In this document: positions 26,777 through 33,952 of the stretch, piece after piece
Layout: every line of letters starts with the position of its first letter
How positions within the stretch are numbered: the first letter of the stretch is position 1
NCBI GenBank assembly: GCA_000702525.1
Contig: JNIN01000001.1
Span: 1,426,001-1,490,000, forward strand
Length of the DNA stretch: 64,000 nt
Direction of reading: 5' to 3'
DNA from: Lachnospiraceae bacterium AC2012
GTDB taxonomy: Bacteria; Bacillota; Clostridia; Lachnospirales; Lachnospiraceae
Translations under genes and position numbers: made by a program
Notes under the pieces: model-generated
What the model was told of the DNA's origin: nothing
The model's database searches: none
The model's input: only the letters and a program-made list of their open reading frames with translations

Positions 26777-28072
26777 CTAAAATAAAGCTTTGATGGCATC
26801 CACCATCGTAGGATGCTTCTTCTCGAAAGAGCCCTGCACCATTTCCGAACTTCCGCCGCCCTTAGCGCCAAACTGTTCTCTCAAAAGATTGCACATCTCT
26901 CTCGCATCCTTCTCTTTGGATCCAACGATAAACTGATAACGATCATCGGAAAGATTGAAGACCGCGCAGAATCCCGAATGCGATTCCATCAGCGTATTGA
27001 CTGCATTTCTCATCACGAGATTTGGAATATCCTCTGAAAAGAGCGCTACATTCTCGGCTTTTGGATCCACATTCTTCAGTTCCTGCTCCATCACTTTTGT
27101 ATTTGCTTCGCCCAGATTGACTTTCAACTTCGCTGTATCGTCCTTCTGCTTCACGATGGCATCCACCAGCGAATCCACCGGTACAGAGAGCTCTCTTGAC
27201 GCCATTGTCGCGATTTCCAGCTTCTCCTGGTAATCTCTAAGTGCACGGAAGCCACAGAGGATTGTCAGGCGAATGCCTCCCTTATATCTCTGGTAATCTA
27301 CCACTTTTAAGATGCCGACTTCCGCCGTTGTACGCACGTGTGGAGCGCAGCATGCACAGCAATCCACGCCCGGAATCTCCACAATACGTAGCGGCCCATC
27401 GATTTCGATCTTACTGCGATACTCCAGTTTTTGTTTTGTTTCCTCATCCGGATAATAGCACTGGATTGGGACATTCGCGACAATCGCCTGATTCGCTTCA
27501 AACTCAAACTGGCGCACTTCCTCATCCGTCAATTCGCCATCATAATCCATCGTCACAATGCTATCACTCAGATGAAATCCAACGTTGGCATAGCCCTTGT
27601 GCTTATGCACGATTCCGGAATAAATATGCTCCCCGGTATGCTGCTGCATATTGTTAAATCGATGCGTCCAATCCAACTGTCCATGCACCTTGGTTCCCGG
27701 TTCGATTGGCTGATCCAGGAAATGATGAATCACATGGTCCTCATCAATCTGCACATCTAAAACATTCCAGCTCTCGATGCCACCCTGCATCTCGTCTTCC
27801 AGTTCCTCTTCAATCTCAATCGGAACCAATCCCGCTTTTCTCAGATTTCCTCGATCCGGCGTCTGTCCGCCCTCTTCCGGGAAGAATGCCGTCTGATCCA
27901 GAATCACATCGTATACAACGTTATCTGACTGGCCGTTTTCGTCCGCATCTACTTTTGCTGCATCCACTTTTTCTGGATCTACTTTTGCTGCATCCACTTT
28001 CGTGACTTCCAGTACCGTCGCATCAAATTCCTGTAAATAGGCATCTTCGTCATATAATTTTCTAGTAGCCAT
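26777..28072 (-). CDS. Alanyl-tRNA editing protein, AlaX-L type
   Basis: A stand-alone relative of the AlaRS editing domain that removes wrongly attached Ser or Gly from tRNA-Ala. About 431 residues: a second-additional-domain-like core with zinc ligands in HTGEHIYSG and CCAPHV, and a C-terminal DHHA1 domain with FGAKGGGSSEMVQGS. An insert near residues 25-50 carries a short KVDAA-type repeat. The start at 28072 has GAGG seven bases upstream; the reading from 28081 would begin with GTG. It lies 17 bases after the methylase gene on the same strand. Confidence 0.9.
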   Translation of the reverse strand: MATRKLYDEDAYLQEFDATVLEVTKVDAAKVDPEKVDAAKVDADENGQSDNVVYDVILDQTAFFPEEGGQTPDRGNLRKAGLVPIEIEEELEDEMQGGIESWNVLDVQIDEDHVIHHFLDQPIEPGTKVHGQLDWTHRFNNMQQHTGEHIYSGIVHKHKGYANVGFHLSDSIVTMDYDGELTDEEVRQFEFEANQAIVANVPIQCYYPDEETKQKLEYRSKIEIDGPLRIVEIPGVDCCACCAPHVRTTAEVGILKVVDYQRYKGGIRLTILCGFRALRDYQEKLEIATMASRELSVPVDSLVDAIVKQKDDTAKLKVNLGEANTKVMEQELKNVDPKAENVALFSEDIPNLVMRNAVNTLMESHSGFCAVFNLSDDRYQFIVGSKEKDAREMCNLLREQFGAKGGGSSEMVQGSFEKKHPTMVDAIKALF

Positions 28073-28088
28073 TTCCCGCACCTCGGTT

Positions 28089-29588
28089 CTATTTCAAATT
28101 CTTTCTAAGCCCCTTTGGATAGTGATTTTTCATCGTTCCACCAGCCAGTTTTCCCCAGCCAAGGCTCACGCCATCCACTAAAATCAAGTACCATCCCTTG
28201 TCGCCTTCCACCTTAAACGTCAATCCATTGATGTAGTCGATTGCCTGCTCCACACTAAGATTTGCGACACGTCCATACTCTGAGGCATGCAGTGCTAATG
28301 CTAATGCATGCGCCGGTTCGAAACGCTCCTTCTTCATGGTTCCAATATGAAGTCCTGGTCGAAGAACCTTAATTCCAGATAAATTAGGACATTCTACCGG
28401 AATTAGATAGATCTGGTCTCCCTGGACCTTGAGATTCTTATAAAGAAGATCTTCTAAAATTCCGCTGCACTCTGTCATTTCCAAAAACTCCTGCAACGCT
28501 GGGATTTTCGCCGGTTTCTTGGATTTCTGCTTCGCGAAATCCGGTGTAAAATCCGGAAGTGTTCCGTCCTTTTCCAAAACTGCCACATAATGTCCCTCGC
28601 CCTGCACGCAATGCGGCCAGAGGCGAATGGTATCTCTAAGGCAACTTGCAATCTCCGGTTTGATTTCCCTTCCCTCTAAATAAGAACAGATCTTGAGATA
28701 TTCTGGCTCGCCCGTCGACATTTCATCCACCATGCGCGGTTTTACGATGTGGAATTCCGGATGGCTCTCCAGGAATTCATAAATCGTTCCCTCGTTCTCT
28801 TCCGGGCTGAAAGTACAAGTACTGAAGACCATACGGCCGCCCGGCACAAGCATATCGGCAGCGCAATGGAGGATCTCCATCTGTCTCTCATGACAATGGA
28901 GGACATTCTCTTCGGACCACTCATCTCTTGCCATCTCATTCTTGCGGAACATCCCCTCGCCGGAGCAAGGTGCATCCACCATAATTCGGTGAAAAAACGA
29001 TGGGAAATGTGACACAAGCTCCTTCGGATAAGCGTTGGTTACAACCGCATTGGGGAATCCCAAACGCTCGATATTCTCAGATAAAATCTTCGCACGATTC
29101 GGAATGGGTTCATTGCTGACCAGAAGTCCCTGTCCCATGAGCTTTGCCGCAAGCTGTGTCGACTTACCGCCCGGCGCCGCACAGAGATCTAACACGCGCA
29201 TTCCCGGTTCGATATCTAAACATTCTCCCGGTACCATCGCACTCGGCTCCTGGATGTAGTAAACGCCGGCCTCGTGATATGGGTGCTTTCCTGGACGAAC
29301 CACCTCTTCGTCATAATAGAAACCATTTTTTATCCATGGCACCTGACGAAGTTCCCAAGCCGAAACATCTGGCTGAGATTTTGGAGCTTCTAGATCCGGC
29401 TGAGATTTGAGAGCTCCTGGATCTGCTTGCTGTACTTCGCTGGTTTCATATATTCCATCTGTTTTAAGTTTCCATTGATTGATACGAAGCGCCTGATAAT
29501 TCTGTCTTTCATAACTATCTAACAGTGCTTGCACTTCCTCTTTGGAAAGCATTTTATTTATCTTATTCACAAATTCAATTGGTAACAT
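28089..29588 (-). CDS. RsmF-type rRNA (cytosine-C5) methyltransferase
   Basis: An NOL1/NOP2/Sun-family enzyme of 499 residues. The SAM-binding motif VLDLCAAPGGKSTQLAAKL lies near residue 134, the motif IV cysteine in VDAPCSGEGMFRK near 205, and the catalytic cysteine in FSTCTFSPEENEGT near 255. The C-terminal part (about 390-499) has a PUA-like or RsmF-specific look. An extra segment near residues 57-72 holds two copies of a KSQPD-type repeat. AGGAG precedes the ATG. It probably modifies 16S rRNA; the exact site cannot be read. Confidence 0.88.
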   Translation of the reverse strand: MLPIEFVNKINKMLSKEEVQALLDSYERQNYQALRINQWKLKTDGIYETSEVQQADPGALKSQPDLEAPKSQPDVSAWELRQVPWIKNGFYYDEEVVRPGKHPYHEAGVYYIQEPSAMVPGECLDIEPGMRVLDLCAAPGGKSTQLAAKLMGQGLLVSNEPIPNRAKILSENIERLGFPNAVVTNAYPKELVSHFPSFFHRIMVDAPCSGEGMFRKNEMARDEWSEENVLHCHERQMEILHCAADMLVPGGRMVFSTCTFSPEENEGTIYEFLESHPEFHIVKPRMVDEMSTGEPEYLKICSYLEGREIKPEIASCLRDTIRLWPHCVQGEGHYVAVLEKDGTLPDFTPDFAKQKSKKPAKIPALQEFLEMTECSGILEDLLYKNLKVQGDQIYLIPVECPNLSGIKVLRPGLHIGTMKKERFEPAHALALALHASEYGRVANLSVEQAIDYINGLTFKVEGDKGWYLILVDGVSLGWGKLAGGTMKNHYPKGLRKNLK

Positions 29589-29748
29589 CTTATGCTCCTA
29601 TTCTTGTGTTTATTTCACACTCAATTATACGTTAACAAGAACTTTTGGCAACCTTGATAATTATTTCACAAATTGTATCTATATCTAGTACATCGGTATC
29701 TATATTTTGTGTTTTTGAAAATATTCAAATTATTTTCAGAAAATTAGT

Positions 29749-29777
29749 TGACAGATTGTACTTATCGAGATACAATA
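29749..29777 (+). promoter_or_regulatory. Strong sigma-A promoter for a candidate small RNA
   Basis: TTGACA followed by 17 bases and TACAAT, before a stretch that ends in a strong terminator and has no convincing ORF. Confidence 0.75.
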
Positions 29778-29783
29778 AACTCA

Positions 29784-29939
29784 CCAAGAGATACTAAGAC
29801 ATTAGTAAGAGAGGTGGCGATGCTTCACCAATCCGAAGTTTGTTGAGATGGGAAGCGATGGTGGCGATGCTTCACCGAAGCGAATCCCGAGTATCCAAAC
29901 CTGTAACGCACCGGTTCGATTTAGAACCGGTGCTTTTTT
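29784..29939 (+). ncRNA. Candidate structured small RNA
   Basis: About 155 nt lie between the TTGACA/TACAAT promoter and a 10-bp terminator (GCACCGGTTC with GAACCGGTGC, then TTTTTT). The stretch can fold with a GATAC/GTATC closing stem, an ACTAA/TTAGT hairpin and two hairpins that share the exact sequence GGTGGCGATGCTTCACC (about 29815 and 29871). The second is enclosed by GGGA/TCCC. No gene follows on this strand before locus B, so a riboswitch for a downstream gene is unlikely. It does not fit 6S, tmRNA, SRP or RNase P RNA as I know them. Confidence 0.65.
29908..29939 (+). terminator. Terminator of the candidate small RNA
   Basis: A 10-bp perfect stem with a six-base loop followed by TTTTTT. 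Confidence 0.9.
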
Positions 29940-29994
29940 GTGGTTCTGGATCACTTTCTCATGCTGTTCTCGGGTTTTCTGTTCTCGGTTTTCT

Positions 29995-30215
29995 CGTTCC
30001 CAGGGGGCTGGTATACCTTTCGTTCGCGAATATTTCGCTAAGCAGAATCACAAAATCCGGATAGTGGAAATAGGCACCATGCGTAACTTCAGTCCATTTC
30101 AGGTACGCATTCGTGCTGCCATCCTTGGCAGCACGTGCCTATTTCCACACCCCGGATTTCTATTCTGCTAAGCTTATATTTACCTCACGAAAGGTATACC
30201 AGCCCCCTGGGAACG
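29995..30215 (+). repeat. T-shaped palindrome E3 (left end of locus B)
   Basis: The outer arms 29995-30023 and 30187-30215 are a perfect 29-bp inverted repeat. Inner arms include GTGGAAATAGGCAC with GTGCCTATTTCCAC. The 67-nt tip module (30073-30139) is of the GTGCTGCC subtype. The arm motif CGAATATTTCGCTAAGCAG resembles those of the other three copies. Confidence 0.88.
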
Positions 30216-30363
30216 CTTCCTCCCGGAAACGAATCACTTAGAACTAAATATGCCGGAACTATGATGAATGGTGGAGGGGAGAGAAATAATCTGTTATATG
30301 CCCAAACAAGGCTCCGAGCATGGTGGCAATGTCATTTAGATAAGCCGTCACCAATCAGAGCCA

Positions 30364-30514
30364 CCCTGGCTATATTTATTCATTTCGGCTTGATTACAGA
30401 AACAATCATGGGCGAACACAGCTGTCAAGGGTGCAAAGCACCGCAAGCGGCTCGCCCTTGACAGCTGAGTTCGCTCCATGATTAAAAGTAGCCAAGCCGA
30501 AATAAATAAGTATA
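30364..30514. repeat. Long hairpin with invertible loop, copy B
   Basis: Same outer arms as 2784-2930. The inner arms 30412-30431 and 30455-30474 pair except for one position. The 23-nt loop 30432-30454 is the exact reverse complement of the locus A loop. Confidence 0.9.
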
Positions 30515-30578
30515 CTTACGTCTTTCCTTCATTTTACTAATTCCGGTATTTAACTGAATTATTTAGGTTCTTTGCTAG

Positions 30579-30953
30579 ATTTACAGAATACATACTTGTT
30601 TTCAAATCCTGTTCTGTAAATGTATTACTAAATTTTTTTAATAATATGCTGTTTTACGGAACAATTTGCTCGTTACTCTATTTTTACCGTAGTAAAAATC
30701 CTGGATTTTTCTGGGTTACAGAATATCAAGTTGAAAAGGTAAGTTTTCTGTAATCAATCGTCTTATCTGTTTATCAAATTACAGAAAAAGAAGATATAAA
30801 GTAGCGCTCTTCTGTAAAGGACAATATAACTTGTTTTCAATAATAAGCGCATTACGGTATATGGCAATTGAATCAGGATTTCTACCGTAATTTGACGAAA
30901 ATTACAAAATCGGCTTACGGAAGAAATTCAAAAACAAGGATATATTCTGTAAA
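30579..30953. repeat. Six successive TTACAGAA-type hairpins, copy B
   Basis: The same six inverted pairs as at 3036-3411, in the same order and spacing. Differences from copy A fall mainly in the loops. Confidence 0.85.
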
Positions 30954-30990
30954 GTGGATAGAAATACCTGCATATTTCCAATTAAATTCT

Positions 30991-31315
30991 TGTTTGGGCA
31001 TATAGAACGAAATGAGCCAGCCCTCCACCATGGGACATGGTGGAGACGCAACAAATATTTCATATATACCCAACCGGATGGTGGAGAGAATTTGTTAGGG
31101 GCGCTATATGCCCAACAATGGTGGAGGCAGGTTCAAAAAGTGAATATATTTCCAAAATAATAGAGGGCACATGGTGGAGCCAAATCAAAAACAAGTCTAT
31201 ATGCCCAAATCCGAAAAAGAGCATGGTGGAGGGGAGCGGAAAAATCTGTTATATGCCCAAACAAGGCAAAAGACATGGTGGAGCGAAGCGAATGTTCACA
31301 AAATATGCCCAACAC
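30991..31315. repeat. GGTGGAG/TATATGCCC motif array, copy B
   Basis: Same arrangement as locus A, with the turning point at 31023-31045 (CTCCACCAT facing CATGGTGGAG). An additional unit of the same kind stands apart at about 30266-30322. Confidence 0.8.
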
Positions 31316-31323
31316 AAAGACGA

Positions 31324-31528
31324 ATATGCCTGGATTATTTTTGTGAATTATATGAGCTTAGTAGAATAAAAACCCCCAGTTTGTTTGAAACAGGCACGTG
31401 CTGCCAAGGATGGCAGCACGAATGCGTACCTGAAATGGATTGAAGTTACGCATGGTGCCTGTTTTAACAAACTGGGGGTTGTAATTCTACTTAGCGAATA
31501 TTCCTGAACAAAAATAATCCAGGCATAT
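31324..31528 (-). repeat. T-shaped palindrome E4 (right end of locus B)
   Basis: The outer arms 31324-31344 and 31508-31528 are a perfect 21-bp inverted repeat; the inner arms include ACCCCCAGTTTGTT with AACAAACTGGGGGT. The 67-nt tip (31393-31459, minus orientation) differs from E3 at one position only. Confidence 0.88.
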
Positions 31529-31564
31529 ACGAAAGCCCCTAGAAACTATATATTCGCAGAAATT

Positions 31565-33070
31565 CTACGCTCTCTTCTCGTCTGCACTTTCGATTCGATC
31601 GGAGCCGTCCACATGCTCGAATGCTGCAAGTTCTGGATGTTCGATCTTCTCGCGGCTGTAGTTCTCGTAAGCCTTCTTGTAGTGCTTCTGGCTTGCCCAG
31701 ATTTCATCGGCAATTGGTGCCCAACCTGCTGCATAGTCATCGCACTTGCTACAAAGCTGTTCCACTGACTCTTCTGACTCGGAATTCGTGCCATGTGCTC
31801 CTGTAGCATCCACCATCTCTCGAAGAAGCTCTGGATTCTCAAGCATTGGGCATGGACGCAGATGATTACGGTTAAATGGCTGTCCCTCATGATATGCCAT
31901 AAAGAGCGGGCTCTGCAGCATCTCTAAAATATGGTGCTCATGAATATTGGTATTAGAAAAATGGATGAATACACAAGGCTCTGCATCGCCATTTGCATTG
32001 ATATGGAAATAATTACGTCCACCGGCAATACAACCGCCTACAAATTCTCCATCATTCTGGAAATCCATTGGGAAGAATCCGAGGTTATTATCCCCTGTTC
32101 GAATCCAACGGATCTTATCAATCATCTTCTTACGCTGTTCAAATGTTGGCATCAGCTCTGGAACTGCGTTATTTCCAACCGGCATGAAATGGAAGAAGAA
32201 GCCGAATCTTGCCCCCTTCTCCGCAATAAATTCAATGAATTTTGTATCGGTTACCGCTTCAATATTTGCCTTGGTATAACAAATAGAAGTTCCAAATACG
32301 ATACCATATTTCTTTAAGAGATCCATCGCCTTCATAACGGCCTGGTAATGGCCCTCTCCACGACGGGAATCATTCGTATCCGGTGTTCCTTCGATGGAAA
32401 GCATAAACGTAATATTTCCAAGCTTTTGCACTTTCTTGCAGACTTCCTCATCAATCAATGTGGAATTGGAATACAATCCGAAGAAGCAGTCATTGTGCTT
32501 CTCTGCAAGCTTGAAGATATCATTCTTTCGAACCATCGGCTCGCCACCGGTCATCATATAGAGATAGGTTCCGAGCTCTTTGCCCTCGGTAACAATCTTG
32601 TCCATCTCTTCAAATGTCAAATTATGCTTATGTCCATACGTACCGGACCAGCATCCCACGCAATGCATATTACAAGCATCTGTTGGATCAAAGAGAATCA
32701 GCCATGGAATATTGCACTGATACTTCTCTCGATTGGCACGAATCATCTTTGTTCCACGGAAGAACGCCTCATATCCAAGATTCAGAAGCATCTTCTTCGC
32801 ATAGTTTCGATCGGTTTCATCAATCACGCGATTGATGAATTTCACCCAGCGATTCTCCGGATTTTTCACGTATTCACGCACCTTATCCAAAGTCTCTTTT
32901 CGGGCGCCATTCTTTCCCCAAAACTTCTCAGCTGCATCGATAAGCTTTAAGTAGGTCTCGGTACGTTCGGAAACGTCACTCTTGTCCAAGTGATTTAAGA
33001 ATTTATCAATTGCCACAGCAAATGCCTTGCGTTCCGCTGCATGCTGTAAATTTTCAACTGTTGAAGTCAT
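31565..33070 (-). CDS. Radical SAM protein with SPASM-like C-terminus
   Basis: A 501-residue protein. The radical SAM cluster is in DACNMHCVGCWSG (CxxxCxxC, about 132-144), followed by the GGEP motif in MMTGGEPMVRK. A set of C-terminal cysteines (GGCIAGGRNYFHINANGDAE, EPCVF, RPCPM, CSKCDDYAAGW) fits an auxiliary iron-sulfur domain. A helical N-terminal section of about 120 residues precedes the barrel. The substrate is unknown; SPASM proteins modify peptides or proteins, but no precursor peptide gene is seen nearby. AGGAGG precedes the ATG. Confidence 0.88.
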   Translation of the reverse strand: MTSTVENLQHAAERKAFAVAIDKFLNHLDKSDVSERTETYLKLIDAAEKFWGKNGARKETLDKVREYVKNPENRWVKFINRVIDETDRNYAKKMLLNLGYEAFFRGTKMIRANREKYQCNIPWLILFDPTDACNMHCVGCWSGTYGHKHNLTFEEMDKIVTEGKELGTYLYMMTGGEPMVRKNDIFKLAEKHNDCFFGLYSNSTLIDEEVCKKVQKLGNITFMLSIEGTPDTNDSRRGEGHYQAVMKAMDLLKKYGIVFGTSICYTKANIEAVTDTKFIEFIAEKGARFGFFFHFMPVGNNAVPELMPTFEQRKKMIDKIRWIRTGDNNLGFFPMDFQNDGEFVGGCIAGGRNYFHINANGDAEPCVFIHFSNTNIHEHHILEMLQSPLFMAYHEGQPFNRNHLRPCPMLENPELLREMVDATGAHGTNSESEESVEQLCSKCDDYAAGWAPIADEIWASQKHYKKAYENYSREKIEHPELAAFEHVDGSDRIESADEKRA

Positions 33071-33125
33071 AAAACCCCTCCTTTTTTAGCTTTCACCATC
33101 CTATTATGCCGTTATTATAAAACTG

Positions 33126-33175
33126 CAAAAAAAAATGTACAATGAACAAACCAATCGATTTGTTCATTGTACATT
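33126..33175 (-). terminator. Intrinsic terminator of the kinase/response-regulator operon
   Basis: A perfect 17-bp stem (33134-33150 with 33159-33175) followed on the minus strand by a run of eight or nine T. Confidence 0.9.
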
Positions 33176-33198
33176 ACACTTTTCTTATTCTGTATTTT

Positions 33199-33948
33199 CT
33201 AGGCCTTATCCGCGAAAAAATCGTCAATAGTCGCAACGAGTTCCTTCGGTGGTCGCGTCTTTAACAGATAATTGGTAGGCTTCAGAGAAAGCACTTTCAT
33301 CACACTTTCCTTATCCGATTTCACCGTTAAAAACATCACCGGAATATCCTTGGTATCCGGATCTTCTCGAAGCATCTGAAAAACCTGTGGGCCCGAAATC
33401 ACCGGCATCTCATAATCCAAAAGGATCAAATCCACGGTATTACTTGCAAGGAACTTAAATGCCGTAACACCAGAGTTCACAATCGTAACTTTGTATTTCG
33501 TATCCAGCCATGACTTAATGGTCTTTAACATCATCGCATCATCATCGATTACCAAAATCTTCTTTGCTTCCTGTACGATAGAATCCTTCACAATAATCGA
33601 ATGCAGCTTCTCACCCATCTCCGAAATATTCACCGGACGAAGGAATATTTCATCTACACATTGTTGAGAAATGATATCGTACGCTCCTGCAATCTGCAAG
33701 CGCTCACCAATCATACATACATGAACGCCCTTCTCCATAACCTTCTTTTCCAGCGCCTTCAACACACCCTCGAAATCATTCATCGTATCCAGATAAACCA
33801 AATAGATATCCGGCGTAAATGTTACTTTCTCAAGCTCCTCAATCACTGGGTCTTTTTGAATAACATCAAAATCTACGGTTTTTAAATCTTTTGCAATGGC
33901 GTTCACCATAAAGCTATTCGTATCGCCAATCAGTAATAAACTTTTCAT
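33199..33948 (-). CDS. Response regulator with two receiver-like domains
   Basis: A 249-residue protein. The C-terminal receiver (about 128-249) is complete: ILVIDDDAMM acidic pocket, phospho-acceptor Asp in VDLILLDYEMP, and K in VMFLTVKSDKE. The N-terminal half has a receiver-like fold (MKSLLLIGDTNSFMVNAIAK) but its centre DIYLVYLDTMND is weakly conserved and may not be phosphorylated. There is no DNA-binding domain, so it probably acts through protein contacts. It lies four bases after the hybrid kinase gene and AGAGGAG overlaps that gene's end, so the two are coupled. Confidence 0.88.
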   Translation of the reverse strand: MKSLLLIGDTNSFMVNAIAKDLKTVDFDVIQKDPVIEELEKVTFTPDIYLVYLDTMNDFEGVLKALEKKVMEKGVHVCMIGERLQIAGAYDIISQQCVDEIFLRPVNISEMGEKLHSIIVKDSIVQEAKKILVIDDDAMMLKTIKSWLDTKYKVTIVNSGVTAFKFLASNTVDLILLDYEMPVISGPQVFQMLREDPDTKDIPVMFLTVKSDKESVMKVLSLKPTNYLLKTRPPKELVATIDDFFADKA

Positions 33949-33952
33949 CTTG

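Larger units (their letters stand above)
29995..31528. mobile_element. Composite noncoding repeat locus B
   Basis: Second copy of the element described at 2381-4165, between the methylase gene and a radical SAM gene. Order: T-shaped palindrome (29995-30215), one stray array unit (about 30266-30322), long hairpin (30364-30514), six hairpins (30579-30953), motif array (30991-31315) and inverted T-shaped palindrome (31324-31528). Compared with locus A it lacks about 40 bases in two places between the long hairpin and the six-hairpin array, and its two ends are of a different sequence subtype. There is no convincing coding sequence. Confidence 0.7.

Noticed and set aside
29840-30171. ORFs inside and after the candidate small RNA
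   Set aside because: They run through the terminator and the palindrome E3, lack ribosome binding sites and show no family pattern.
30954-31443. Similar ORFs in the array of locus B
   Set aside because: Same reason; frame relations differ from locus A and base changes are not synonymous-biased by eye.
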